A DNA stretch of 64,000 bases from JBLMYQ01 sp050260055 (GCA_050260055.1 JBLNBO010000046.1:13580-77579), one strand, 5' to 3'; shown: positions 1-8,330, numbered from the stretch's first letter. Numbers and translations are program-made. The notes: generated by a model from the sequence alone, not told the origin.

Positions 1-2058
1 AAGCCTGCTGGTTTGTTTTTTTACCGCTTTTTCAAAGATTTTTTTTGCCTCTCTGCCAAACTCAAAATCTGGATATGAATCTACCAAATGCATGAAAGCT
101 TTTTTCAGAACCTGCCTTGATTCATGGTTAAGCTGATATCTTTTTCCACAAAAATTCATTTCAAAAATCTTAATAAGTTCCTCAGGTCTTGAGTTCTCAA
201 AGAAAATATAATTTGTAAATAATGATTCAAAATCCTCTCCTGTTGATTTTATTGCTTGGATTATCCCCTCAGGATAACCTGTCAAAGCACATGCAAACCT
301 ATCATTATGATTCTGTAGTGCACAAGCTATAAGCTTAACTACTTCTACCCCATATGCTTCTTCATTAAGAATCTTTTCAAAACTTTTTATTAAAAGGAGC
401 CCGCCGCTTTGCACCGCATCATTAATAACTTTTGTTGTTTTTCCTTCTGTTTCTTCAACACTTCTTCCAATCAACTCAGCTTTTCCAGCTTGGTGTATCT
501 CATTATTTTTAATGACATCAAGCCCAAATAAGATTTTCGCAAGTATCCCAGCAAATGTGGTCTTTCCAGTACCAGGCCTTCCAACAAGAACAAAATTGCT
601 GTTGATTCTTACTGGTGAAAGTCCTACATTTCTAGCATATCTATCAATTCTATGCTTATCAACGAATTCTTTTATTTCACTTTTTACACTATTTAAGCCT
701 ACTATATTCTCAAGTTCTCCCATTCCTTCAGCGAAAACTTCCTGTCTTGATTTAACTATAGGAATATTATATATACCTATTTCACTTTCACGCTTAATTT
801 GTCCGTAGAATCCACTTTGCCTTTGATGTTCCACTTGGGGCCTTTGCTTATTTTGAGGAGCATCATATTCCTGAAATTCTTTTACGTCTTTTATTGTCTG
901 CTCTTTTTTAACCACTTCAAGTTTATATATCTCGATTATTCCGGTCATTCTCTCAATGTCGTGCATATAGTCTCTTTCAATACTAGTTTCTATTCTTTCT
1001 GGCATAATTTTATCGAATGTATCTTTGATTCTATTCATAAAATCGTTATAACAATGAAGTACTTTATCAAGAACGGTTATCTCTTTATGAATGGTGTTTA
1101 CATCTAATGACTTTACTCTTTGTTCCCTAAATCTATTCAAGATATTATCAACTTCAGTAAATAACTCAAGTTCATACCGGTTAAGGTAAGGAGTGGTTGG
1201 ATAAATAAAATTTTGTCCATTCAATGCAATTCCAACTTTACACTTGCGGGCAAAATCAGTTGTATTGGTAATATGATTATCCAGTCCTTTTATATACACA
1301 ACAGGCACGCCGGCGTTAAACTCATATACAGGAAGTTTAATCCCTTCTGTCAATGTTACATATCCCTTAGCAAAATCTCCAGTATCTAAAACTACCTCTT
1401 CTCGTTGTTTCTCTTGTTTTAGTTTCTCTTCTGAGTACTCAGTAATTGTCTTATTAATATGTGATTCACATAATTCACATTTTATTTGATTATAGAATTG
1501 GTCTATATCATCTTTAATACTCTTACGTGTAGCTTCATCTTTGATTTTTACGCAGCTTGCTACAAATTCGCTTTTGAATTTCATTACTGCATATTTTTTG
1601 GCAAACATGGCTAGTCCAGCAGGATTTTGACTACAGTTAACAAGATAATAATATCGGTTCCTAATAACCATATATACACCAAAGAAAAAAAATGGAGTAA
1701 TTATTAGTGAATATTTTAAAGCTTCAAAAAAATCTATTTGAGAAATCTGTTGACAGTATACATATCCAACAGTAAGAACTATTGCAACCGTCAGCTTTTC
1801 CTGAATATTCTTGTATGATGTAAAAAAAGCATATATTCCACAGATTATGGTATAAACTCCAAACAGCTCAACCATAATACTCGGTATATTATGCTCAAAT
1901 AATTTTAGGATGAAATATAAATAAATTGGAATAGAAAACAATATTATTGATGCATAGCTTTTAAGCTCATCATTTGTGATGCAGTACTCATCAGAAAATC
2001 TTTCAAAATTTTTCATAATGAATTTAATGTTGTAATTATTAAATAGTTTTTTCAGCAC
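1..2058 (-). CDS. Membrane-anchored AAA+ protein, CbxX/CfxQ (SpoVK-like) family, partial, degenerate motifs
   Basis: Open reading frame running off the left edge, so the C-terminus is missing; at least 686 codons are present. I place the start at GTG 2058 because AGGTGGTGG lies just upstream. Residues about 20-130 form several hydrophobic segments, followed by a long soluble region and then a C-terminal AAA+ domain. The Walker A motif is GRPGTGKTT (reverse strand near 575), and the surrounding GLNSVKSEIKEF and ELIGRSVEETEGKT match CbxX/CfxQ proteins. The Walker B position reads GGLLLIKSFEKI, so the usual Asp-Glu is Lys-Ser, and the usual SRF arginine-finger motif reads SLF. ATP may be bound but probably not hydrolysed by itself. 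Its partner and process are unknown. The family call is secure; the function is not. Confidence 0.8.
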   Translation of the reverse strand, partial: MLKKLFNNYNIKFIMKNFERFSDEYCITNDELKSYASIILFSIPIYLYFILKLFEHNIPSIMVELFGVYTIICGIYAFFTSYKNIQEKLTVAIVLTVGYVYCQQISQIDFFEALKYSLIITPFFFFGVYMVIRNRYYYLVNCSQNPAGLAMFAKKYAVMKFKSEFVASCVKIKDEATRKSIKDDIDQFYNQIKCELCESHINKTITEYSEEKLKQEKQREEVVLDTGDFAKGYVTLTEGIKLPVYEFNAGVPVVYIKGLDNHITNTTDFARKCKVGIALNGQNFIYPTTPYLNRYELELFTEVDNILNRFREQRVKSLDVNTIHKEITVLDKVLHCYNDFMNRIKDTFDKIMPERIETSIERDYMHDIERMTGIIEIYKLEVVKKEQTIKDVKEFQEYDAPQNKQRPQVEHQRQSGFYGQIKRESEIGIYNIPIVKSRQEVFAEGMGELENIVGLNSVKSEIKEFVDKHRIDRYARNVGLSPVRINSNFVLVGRPGTGKTTFAGILAKILFGLDVIKNNEIHQAGKAELIGRSVEETEGKTTKVINDAVQSGGLLLIKSFEKILNEEAYGVEVVKLIACALQNHNDRFACALTGYPEGIIQAIKSTGEDFESLFTNYIFFENSRPEELIKIFEMNFCGKRYQLNHESRQVLKKAFMHLVDSYPDFEFGREAKKIFEKAVKKQTSRL

Positions 2059-2207
2059 TGCCACCACCTGCAAATATAGGATAATTATTCAATACTATAA
2101 TCGGTAATATATATTATATCAAAATAATATCTAATGTCCAATTTAAGAATTAATTAGATTCAAATTTAATAATTAACAGCATAAATCAGCTTTATTTCCA
2201 CAAAATA

Positions 2208-2429
2208 TAAAGAGGATTCTTAAATTTAGCTGAATGTTTTTTTTAGCTAAATGCTAGAAGCCCTTATCCATGTGACGTACTACCGCTTTCGAAAGATTAG
2301 CGGTAGTAGGAATCGGGTAAAGAGGATTCTTACATTTAGATAAATGATTTTTTTTATCTAAATGTTAGAAGCCCTTATCCACGTGATGTACCGACGCTTT
2401 CTAAAGTATTAGCGTCGGTCAGAGTCGGG
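2208..2429. repeat. Tandem pair of ~110-bp structured repeats (candidate ncRNA or tandem cis-regulatory element)
   Basis: Two direct copies, 2208-2317 and 2318-2429, begin TAAAGAGGATTCTTA and end TCGGG. Both share AGAAGCCCTTATCC in the middle. Each holds two hairpins. The first pairs TTTAGCT with AGCTAAA in copy 1 and TTTAGATAAA with TTTATCTAAA in copy 2. The second pairs CTACCGC with GCGGTAG in copy 1 and CCGACGC with GCGTCGG in copy 2. Several base pairs therefore change on both sides while pairing is kept. TTATCC can also pair with the terminal GGGTAA. The copies lie between the divergent AAA+ gene and the 59-residue membrane protein. I do not match them to a known riboswitch class, and the functional strand is undecided. 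Confidence 0.75.
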
Positions 2430-2541
2430 TAAATGGTTAATTGTAATTTTGAGTCGTTAAACCTTTTAAAAAACCGGAATCATGCAGTAATCTCCCCAAA
2501 TATGTATGATTTCAATATATCAATGTAAAGGAGTGATTCGT

Positions 2542-2721
2542 ATGAAAACTCGTGAAGGAACAACCGCTACAATCGTTGGAATAATTGTTGTCCTCGTAGG
2601 TTATGCCCTTTTTAGCTCTACTCCTATATGGGGTGCTGGAATTATCGGATTTGGTCTTGCACATGTAGTACTTGGAGTAATTGATTTAATGCAAAATAGT
2701 AATAGAAGAGTTAGAGACTAA
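2542..2721 (+). CDS. Small two-helix membrane protein, 59 aa
   Basis: ATG 2542 is chosen because AAAGGAGTGA ends six bases upstream; an in-frame ATG at 2506 has no ribosome binding site. The product has a short charged N-terminus (MKTREGT), two hydrophobic segments at about residues 8-26 and 30-48, and an Arg-rich tail (NRRVRD). It is a probable integral inner-membrane protein. I recognise no family. It is monocistronic: a strong terminator follows within two bases of the stop. The tandem structured repeats end about 110 bp upstream and could form its leader. Confidence 0.7.
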   Translation: MKTREGTTATIVGIIVVLVGYALFSSTPIWGAGIIGFGLAHVVLGVIDLMQNSNRRVRD

Positions 2722-2722
2722 T

Positions 2723-2750
2723 AATAAGGGGTCTATCCCCTTATTTTTTT
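2723..2750 (+). terminator. Rho-independent terminator
   Basis: A nine-base stem AATAAGGGG/CCCCTTATT with a five-base loop is followed directly by a run of T. It closes the 59-aa membrane protein gene. Confidence 0.9.
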
Positions 2751-2783
2751 GCATCAAATTTTATATGAAAGGATGAATAAATT

Positions 2784-3686
2784 ATAAATATTGGATATGC
2801 ATGTCTTAATATAACATTAAAAACTGTATTCAGGGATTTAACCCTCAAAACATTAGAAAAGTTAAATACCCATCAAAAAATTGAAAAATTAAATTCAATA
2901 GCTTTAATTAATACAAATCAAATTGAACAAATTTTAGAATTTAATCACAATAATAATATTGGTCTATATAGAATGCCAACAAATATTCTTCCCTTTCCTA
3001 CACATCCTTCTGCGAAAGAATGGAATTGGAGAGAAATATTGCTTCCGTGCTTTCAACATATTGGTAAGCTGTCAAAAGAGTATAACATACAGCTTTCTTT
3101 TCATGCTGATGAATATACTATTATCAATAGTATAAATGATATTGTATTAAACAATTCATTCAATACACTGCTTTATCTCTCAGATGTATTGGACTCTATG
3201 AATGTAGAATCTAAAATTATAATACATATCGGTGGAGTGTATGGAGATAAAATTGCTTCTAAAAAAAGGTTTGTTAAGAATTTTAGTAAACTTCCTATTG
3301 CTGTCAGAAAAAAGTTGGTACTGGAAAATGATGATAAGCAATACGATTGGAAAGATGTTTTAGATATTTCAAAAGAAGTTCAAGCTCCTATGGTTTTAGA
3401 CATTCATCATTACAAGATAAATAATAACCATGGACCTATTACTTCTAAAGATATAAACGAAATTTTCTCAACATGGAAGGGCATCACACCAAAAATTCAT
3501 CTTTCCAGTCCTGAAAATACTAAAGATTTAAAACCGCATGCCGATTATATTAATGTAGAAGATTTTTTATGGTTTTATAATACCGTAAAAGATTTCGATT
3601 ATAATATAATGCTTGAGGCAAAAGCTAAAGAGCTTGCAGTATTAAAGTTTAGAGACGATTTAAAAATTCTAGGAATAAACATCTAA
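2784..3686 (+). CDS. uvsE: UV damage endonuclease (UvsE/UVDE), apparent ATA start
   Basis: UVDE enzymes nick DNA 5' to UV photoproducts using a TIM barrel with a three-metal centre. The protein shows the family's metal-site motifs in order: PFPTHP, SFHADE, IIHIGG, LENDDK, LDIHH, KIHLS, HADYI and MLEAKAKE. The first ATG in frame (2973) lies inside the conserved YRxxxxxxPFxTHP stretch and would delete the first barrel strands. Reading back, the frame is open from 2781 and encodes INIGYACLN, matching the usual family N-terminus. AAAGGATGA is correctly spaced before an ATA codon at 2784. So the gene either starts at ATA, which is rare, or has lost its ATG. The full product would be 300 aa, a normal family length. 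Family call strong, start uncertain. Confidence 0.82.
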   Translation: MNIGYACLNITLKTVFRDLTLKTLEKLNTHQKIEKLNSIALINTNQIEQILEFNHNNNIGLYRMPTNILPFPTHPSAKEWNWREILLPCFQHIGKLSKEYNIQLSFHADEYTIINSINDIVLNNSFNTLLYLSDVLDSMNVESKIIIHIGGVYGDKIASKKRFVKNFSKLPIAVRKKLVLENDDKQYDWKDVLDISKEVQAPMVLDIHHYKINNNHGPITSKDINEIFSTWKGITPKIHLSSPENTKDLKPHADYINVEDFLWFYNTVKDFDYNIMLEAKAKELAVLKFRDDLKILGINI

Positions 3687-3770
3687 TATTTAACTATAAT
3701 ATAACAAAATGTGAAAAATTCCCTAATATTTACAAGCAAATATGTAATAATAAACTGATATAATATAAAT

Positions 3771-3888
3771 TAAAGAAATATTTATTAATTCGATTATTTC
3801 GTTGAACTCTGGCAAACGCAGCAAGAGCTACCTCCAGAGTATATCATAATTGAAAGGGCACCTACTTTTGGTGCCCTTTGAATTTTAT
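3771..3888 (+). ncRNA. Candidate small RNA with 3' terminator
   Basis: An extended -10 (TGATATAAT, 3756-3764) is followed by about 100 bases without a reading frame. They contain the hairpin ACTCTGG/CCAGAGT (3806-3812 with 3834-3840), whose loop includes CAAACGCAGCAAGAGC. An intrinsic terminator follows: AAAGGGCACC/GGTGCCCTTT (3853-3879), then AATTTT. This layout is that of an independent small RNA, although no convincing -35 is seen. It could instead be only the uvsE 3' region with its terminator. I do not recognise a known RNA family. Confidence 0.45.
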
Positions 3889-3930
3889 TCCTATTTAGAA
3901 AAGGTAAGAATTATATATTATGTAACTTCT

Positions 3931-3960
3931 TTTACTTAACATCATATTATGTGTTATAAC
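3931..3960 (+). promoter_or_regulatory. Promoter for ferritin-like gene
   Basis: TTTACT (3931-3936) and TATAAC (3955-3960) are separated by 18 bp. They sit about 20 bp upstream of the start codon of the ferritin-like gene, whose ribosome binding site is GGAGG. Confidence 0.5.
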
Positions 3961-3979
3961 AATATTTTTTGGAGGTAAG

Positions 3980-4486
3980 ATGGATTACTTTAACTCCTAC
4001 AACTCTAGAGCAGCAGGTCCTTATATGTCCCCAAACATGCCTGTAATGCCAAATCAAATGATGATGAATGAAAGTCTACAGGTAGCAATAAAGTTAATTA
4101 GGGATGCCATATTGGGAGAGAGAGAAGACGAACTTTTTTATGATTACTTAATTAGCGAAGCTCCATCAGAAGAAGATAAGAAAATAATAGAAAGCATACG
4201 CAATGATGAAAGAAAACATAACAAGATGTTCAAGGAACTGTATACTGAGTTAACCGGCAATATGCCGCCCCAAGCTGAAGAACCGGAATTTGTAAAACCT
4301 GAATCATATTTGGCAGGTATTCAAAAAGCATTATTTGGGGAGCTTGGAGCAGTAGAACGGTACAGAAGAATCTTGTTTGCTTTAACAAAAAGAAAAGACA
4401 TAAACATGCTTACCGAAATAATTACTGATGAAATAAAACATTCAAGCAAATATAATTTCCTCTATGCAAAAAACAAGATAAAATAA
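3980..4486 (+). CDS. Ferritin-like (rubrerythrin-type) diiron-domain protein
   Basis: The 168-aa protein starts with an Asn/Met/Pro-rich tail (residues 1-30) and then folds as a four-helix ferritin-like domain. Metal-ligand patterns are visible as GEREDELFYDYL, RNDERKHNKMF, GELGAVERYRR and TDEIKHSSKYN, two pairs of Glu with ExxH. Such proteins handle oxidative stress or iron in clostridia; several also associate with spores. The substrate cannot be read from the sequence. GGAGG lies seven bases before ATG. The gene has its own promoter and a bidirectional terminator. Confidence 0.8.
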   Translation: MDYFNSYNSRAAGPYMSPNMPVMPNQMMMNESLQVAIKLIRDAILGEREDELFYDYLISEAPSEEDKKIIESIRNDERKHNKMFKELYTELTGNMPPQAEEPEFVKPESYLAGIQKALFGELGAVERYRRILFALTKRKDINMLTEIITDEIKHSSKYNFLYAKNKIK

Positions 4487-4519
4487 ATAAAAGCCAGCTT
4501 GCGCTGGCTTTTATTTATT
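4482..4519. terminator. Bidirectional terminator between convergent genes
   Basis: A perfect 17-bp stem with loop TTGC overlaps the stop codon of the ferritin-like gene and abuts the stop of the reverse-strand gene. A/T tracts flank both sides, so it can serve both transcripts. Confidence 0.9.
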
Positions 4520-6169
4520 TTATTGAACCTTTTCTTGTTCGAACATGAGGTTGTCAAAGCTTTCTATACTGGCAGTATTGTTTTTACCGTCATTGTACTT
4601 AACATCTACGGTATCACCAACTGCAGTAATAGGAATTTCCGGTGAAAGTCCCGCAGAGGCAGTGAATATTTTGTTGTCTACTCCCTCAATTATAAGGTAG
4701 TAATAACTTTCGCCGCCTACTATCTTCAGCCCGATCCTCTTGACTTTTCCTTGATACTGATACTTATAGGAAACCTTTTCGAAGGTTGCTTTGTTTCCTG
4801 TTTCGCTAAGGGCGTTCATATAAGCAAGCTTAGCCTCTTCGATTTGCTTCCCTACTCCTACCAGCCGGTAATCCTTGATGTTTACGAAGGCATACATCTT
4901 TACTACCCCTCCGTTATCCTTCAAGGTCATAAAGTAACTGGGCTCGCCGTTTACATTTACCGGCAGGGGAAAAGCCGCTGTGTATTCAAAGTCTTGGACT
5001 GCACCTTCAGCTGTCTGCTGAGCAGCCTGCTCATGAGCACCACTCATCTTATAGAAGAAGGTCTTTTTTGTACGGGTATCACACATTAAAAATCCAACCG
5101 TAGAGTCATCATTTCCCGCAGATGTCATTCCGGTAAAGAAGTAACACCGGCCTTTTGAGAATACAATTGCAGTTCCCGATGTAGGTGTGATTTTGTCCTT
5201 ATCGCTCCAGTTCCAATATCCATGGACATATTCGCCGTAGTTATAAGATTGGTTATCGAATATCCACATCGGCTGGATTCGGTCAATCCATGCAGGTGCT
5301 TTATCAATGCTGTAATGCTTAATCTCGCCTGTCGTTGCATTAACCACGATTATACCTATCGCTTCTTGACCTCCCCAACCGATCTGGTTTTCATATTCAG
5401 TCACACAGTAATATGGATATCCCTGGTCATCCAATTCAAAAGAATAATCGGTAAGTCCAGCTTTCATAAATCCGTGTGTCCTGATATGCCGTTCAAGGTC
5501 TTCATCAAAGAATGCACATGGCTGATACTTGATTGGAATTTTCTTGCCGTCGATATCGGTTACCAGTTTAACATCCTCAGGATTTCTGGCAGATACCATG
5601 ACATATCCCGGAGTGCCTCCCGGACTGGCCTTATACTTCCAAAAACCGGAGTGTTCCAGCGGGGCAACAAGCACAAGCTTCCCGTTTACGTTTTGGGTTG
5701 TGAATTCACCGATTTCCACCTGACTTCCCAGGGCAGTAATTTGGCCAAGTGTTTTTTTGCAAAGACTGGGCGCCCAATCCGGGTCCACAATCGGAATCTG
5801 ATTTGCATCAAACAGTTCAAAATCTTTGGTATATTCAGCTTTTACCGGTGTTCCCAACTGCGCCTGGTATTTTTCAGCATTAAACATGTCCCAGCAAGAA
5901 ACCCATTTGGCTCCAAAACCCAGAATCAAAACTACTGTTACAATCAGCGCCGGTACAAAAAGATCGCCGTCAGATATTTCGTCATATACATCGCTGAATG
6001 TGAAACACAGTGTCCACCCCATGGTTAGAATCACCAGCAGCAGCATGAATGTAGCACCCATGAAATTTAACGTTATCGGAATACATGCAGCCCAATACCA
6101 AAACCAGAAAAACAATGCCTCCAGCACTAAAAGGATAACCCCACCAATTCTAAAGTTTCTCATCGACAT
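4520..6169 (-). CDS. Unrecognised membrane protein with large extracytoplasmic domain, 549 aa
   Basis: Three hydrophobic segments at about residues 8-28, 34-55 and 68-90 are followed by a ~455-residue soluble domain rich in Trp, Tyr and Gly. This part contains the phrase VVNATTGEIKHYSIDKAPAWIDR, which resembles PepSY-like repeats, but I would not assign it on that alone. I do not recognise the family. The coding sequence is visibly richer in G and C than its neighbours, which suggests horizontal acquisition. It stands alone between a bidirectional terminator and a ~430-bp non-coding gap. The reading frames found opposite it are shadows. Confidence 0.75.
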   Translation of the reverse strand: MSMRNFRIGGVILLVLEALFFWFWYWAACIPITLNFMGATFMLLLVILTMGWTLCFTFSDVYDEISDGDLFVPALIVTVVLILGFGAKWVSCWDMFNAEKYQAQLGTPVKAEYTKDFELFDANQIPIVDPDWAPSLCKKTLGQITALGSQVEIGEFTTQNVNGKLVLVAPLEHSGFWKYKASPGGTPGYVMVSARNPEDVKLVTDIDGKKIPIKYQPCAFFDEDLERHIRTHGFMKAGLTDYSFELDDQGYPYYCVTEYENQIGWGGQEAIGIIVVNATTGEIKHYSIDKAPAWIDRIQPMWIFDNQSYNYGEYVHGYWNWSDKDKITPTSGTAIVFSKGRCYFFTGMTSAGNDDSTVGFLMCDTRTKKTFFYKMSGAHEQAAQQTAEGAVQDFEYTAAFPLPVNVNGEPSYFMTLKDNGGVVKMYAFVNIKDYRLVGVGKQIEEAKLAYMNALSETGNKATFEKVSYKYQYQGKVKRIGLKIVGGESYYYLIIEGVDNKIFTASAGLSPEIPITAVGDTVDVKYNDGKNNTASIESFDNLMFEQEKVQ

Positions 6170-6605
6170 CCTCCTCTTTCTTTTTTCCTTGATTTTACGG
6201 GTAACATACTTATAGTTTTACCTATATTTAGCCTTCCCCCTTCCATAATCATCAACGTCTGCTCAATTAATTAGTTATTATGAGCTTATTGGTTTTATCC
6301 ATCAATCGACAGATTTGAACTAGTAGAAACCCTACTGCGAATAAATTAAAATAAATAGACATTCTTTAATTATACACGCAAATAGCACTTTTTTCAACTG
6401 TAATTCCTTTGGAAGTAGCGGCTTTTCCCCGAATTGGTATTTATTACTTGTAGATAATTACTTCATACGGGTTTATACTACATGAGAATTTGAAAAACCA
6501 CTACTAAGTGGTAAGCAAAAGCTCAAACCAAATAAAAGTGGCTTTTGTTGAGATGCTAGGTGAATTCTTCACAAAACAACTGGCATTTCAGGAAGGAGGA
6601 GCATT
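6170..6605. other. Intergenic region
   Basis: AT-rich spacer between divergent genes. It must carry promoters for both, but I see no convincing -35/-10 pair. ACCACTACTAAGTGGT near 6498 is a small imperfect palindrome upstream of the Cys-rich gene. No reading frame or known riboswitch was recognised. Confidence 0.4.
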
Positions 6606-7010
6606 ATGCTTAAGAAACTAGTTGTGGGTGGAATAATCTCAATGTTTATGATGGTAACAGCAATTCCTAGCTTTGCAGCTACAAGCTGCCCTTATTCAAC
6701 AAATACTGCAAACGCTAGCCAGATTGCAAAAAGCTGCAATAATAACACGCAGTTGGCAAGCTTGCTAAAACAGCTTAAAGCAGGAAAATGCAGTAATAAC
6801 AAAAACATTCAGGCACTACTCAATAAGCTGAATGCCTGTAAATCCACAAATTCAGTAAAGAGCTGTTCAACAGCAAATAACTGTGCGACAATCCGTTGTT
6901 CAAACGGCAAATGTTACACAATTAATTGTTCAACCGGCAGCTGCTTAACAAATTCATGCCCGGCAAACAGCTTGTTAAAAGGTTTATGCCAAACAGGAAG
7001 CTGTAGATAA
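6606..7010 (+). CDS. Secreted cysteine-ladder protein, 134 aa
   Basis: A typical signal peptide (residues 1-25, cleavage near SFA-A) precedes a mature part of about 109 residues with 13 cysteines and many Asn/Ser/Lys. From about residue 93, five successive Cys-to-Cys steps have exactly four residues between them (CATIRC, CSNGKC, CYTINC, CSTGSC, CLTNSC), and one more CX4C follows at the end. Such regular spacing suggests a stacked coil, a metal-binding surface or disulfide ladder. No protease or radical-SAM gene lies next to it, so a modified-peptide precursor is not supported by context. AGGAGG stands seven bases before ATG. Function unknown. Confidence 0.8.
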   Translation: MLKKLVVGGIISMFMMVTAIPSFAATSCPYSTNTANASQIAKSCNNNTQLASLLKQLKAGKCSNNKNIQALLNKLNACKSTNSVKSCSTANNCATIRCSNGKCYTINCSTGSCLTNSCPANSLLKGLCQTGSCR

Positions 7011-7076
7011 GTATTTAGAATTTAAAAGATAAGTTTGATTTTTTGAGATTATTAAGATTTAAATATTTACCCACCC

Positions 7077-7146
7077 AGAGCTATACAGTTATAAGCTGTA
7101 TAGCTCTAAACAACAAAAGCCGGCAATCCGCCGGCTTTTGTTGTTT
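7077..7146. terminator. Double hairpin, bidirectional terminator
   Basis: Two consecutive hairpins: AGAGCTATACAG/CTGTATAGCTCT (7077-7107), then a perfect 17-bp stem around AAGCCGGC/GCCGGCTT (7108-7146) flanked by A and T tracts. They separate the convergent Cys-ladder and alanine dehydrogenase genes. Confidence 0.9.
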
Positions 7147-7167
7147 ATTATGCTAATCAAAATTGGA

Positions 7168-8277
7168 CTAAGCTTCAAAAGGAACATACTCCAGATTGAG
7201 GCTGTCAGCCACTGCTTTGCATGTGACTTTTCCTTTATAAGTATTCAGTCCCAACATCAGCGATTTATCATCAATCATCGCCTTTTCCGGTCCTTTGTTT
7301 GCCAATTGCAGTAAATACGGAAGAGTTACCCCTGCAAGAGCGTAGGTTGAAGTCCTTGGGACAGCACCAGGGATATTAGCAACCGAATAATGTATTACCC
7401 CATATTTCTCAAAGCAAGGATTATCATGTGTAGTCACTCTATCAATAGTTGCAATTGAGCCTCCCTGGTCTATTGCAACATCAACAATGACAGAACCCTT
7501 TTTCATACTCTTAACCATTTCTTCAGTTACAGTTTTAGGAGCCTTTGCCCCTGGAATAAGTACCGCTCCGACAAGTAAATCCACTTTCTTGACCATATCA
7601 GCCACATTATATCCATTAAAAATAACCGTAGATATTCTGCCTGAGAATATATCATCAAGGTAAGACAACCGATTCTTGTTTATATCCATTACAGTAACCC
7701 TTGCACCAAGTCCGACTGCCATTTTGGCAGCATTCGTACCAACGACACCTCCTCCAATTATTACAACTTCAGCAGGTGCAACACCAGGCACCCCTCCAAG
7801 TAATATTCCCGAACCGCCATTATATTTTTGAAGTAGATTTGCACCAATCTGTATCGACATTCTTCCTGCAACCTCACTCATAGGGGCTAGTAAAGGAAGC
7901 TGGCCATTTGGCAGTTGTACAGTTTCGTATGCAATTCCGGTTATTCTTTTTTCTATGAGAGCATTAGTAAGCGGCTTATTGCAAGCAAGATGAAGATATG
8001 TATAAATAACCTGCCCAGGCTTAAAGTATTCGTATTCGCTTTCCAATGGCTCTTTAACCTTTACAACAATATCACTTTCCTGATATATATCTTTTGCTTT
8101 ATCAATAATCTGAGCTCCGGCAGATATATACTCTTGATCATCTATACCGCTTCCCTCCCCAGCACTTTTTTCAACTAATACTTTGTGACCGCCCTTGACG
8201 AGTGCATCAACGCCTGCCGGTGTTAAACCAACCCTGTTTTCATTGTTTTTTATTTCCTTTGGCAACCCAATAATCAT
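7168..8277 (-). CDS. ald: Alanine dehydrogenase
   Basis: NAD-dependent oxidative deamination of L-alanine to pyruvate and ammonia in the cytoplasm; in spore formers it supports sporulation and germination. The 369-aa length is normal. The N-terminal domain opens MIIGLPKEIKNNENRVGLTP, the YTYLHLACN motif carries the conserved His, and the Rossmann dinucleotide loop IIGGGVVGTNAAKMA lies near residue 175, followed by an acidic residue in VMDIN that favours NAD. The start ATG has a GGGGGATC-type ribosome binding site. It appears monocistronic. Confidence 0.96.
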   Translation of the reverse strand: MIIGLPKEIKNNENRVGLTPAGVDALVKGGHKVLVEKSAGEGSGIDDQEYISAGAQIIDKAKDIYQESDIVVKVKEPLESEYEYFKPGQVIYTYLHLACNKPLTNALIEKRITGIAYETVQLPNGQLPLLAPMSEVAGRMSIQIGANLLQKYNGGSGILLGGVPGVAPAEVVIIGGGVVGTNAAKMAVGLGARVTVMDINKNRLSYLDDIFSGRISTVIFNGYNVADMVKKVDLLVGAVLIPGAKAPKTVTEEMVKSMKKGSVIVDVAIDQGGSIATIDRVTTHDNPCFEKYGVIHYSVANIPGAVPRTSTYALAGVTLPYLLQLANKGPEKAMIDDKSLMLGLNTYKGKVTCKAVADSLNLEYVPFEA

Positions 8278-8330
8278 GAATGATCCCCCTTTTCATTTAT
8301 AATATATTCTTAGACTTAGCCGCAAAAGAA

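Noticed and set aside
512..1107. Plus-strand frames of 98 and 102 codons
   Set aside because: They lie opposite the AAA+ gene, which has Walker A and family motifs; the plus-strand products have no recognisable features.
2208..2429. CRISPR array
   Set aside because: Only two units of ~110 bp, directly adjacent, with internal hairpins and no spacers or cas genes.
2973..3686. ATG 2973 as the start of uvsE
   Set aside because: It lies within a conserved family motif, has no ribosome binding site, and would remove about 63 conserved residues encoded upstream in the same frame.
5222..6028. 268-codon plus-strand frame
   Set aside because: Antisense to the 549-aa gene, which has a clean membrane N-terminus and a good start; the plus product is rich in Cys/His/Phe in a random-looking way.
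6606..7010. SCIFF/ranthipeptide or other RiPP precursor
   Set aside because: No radical-SAM enzyme, protease or peptide exporter is adjacent, the protein has an ordinary signal peptide, and its length exceeds usual precursors.
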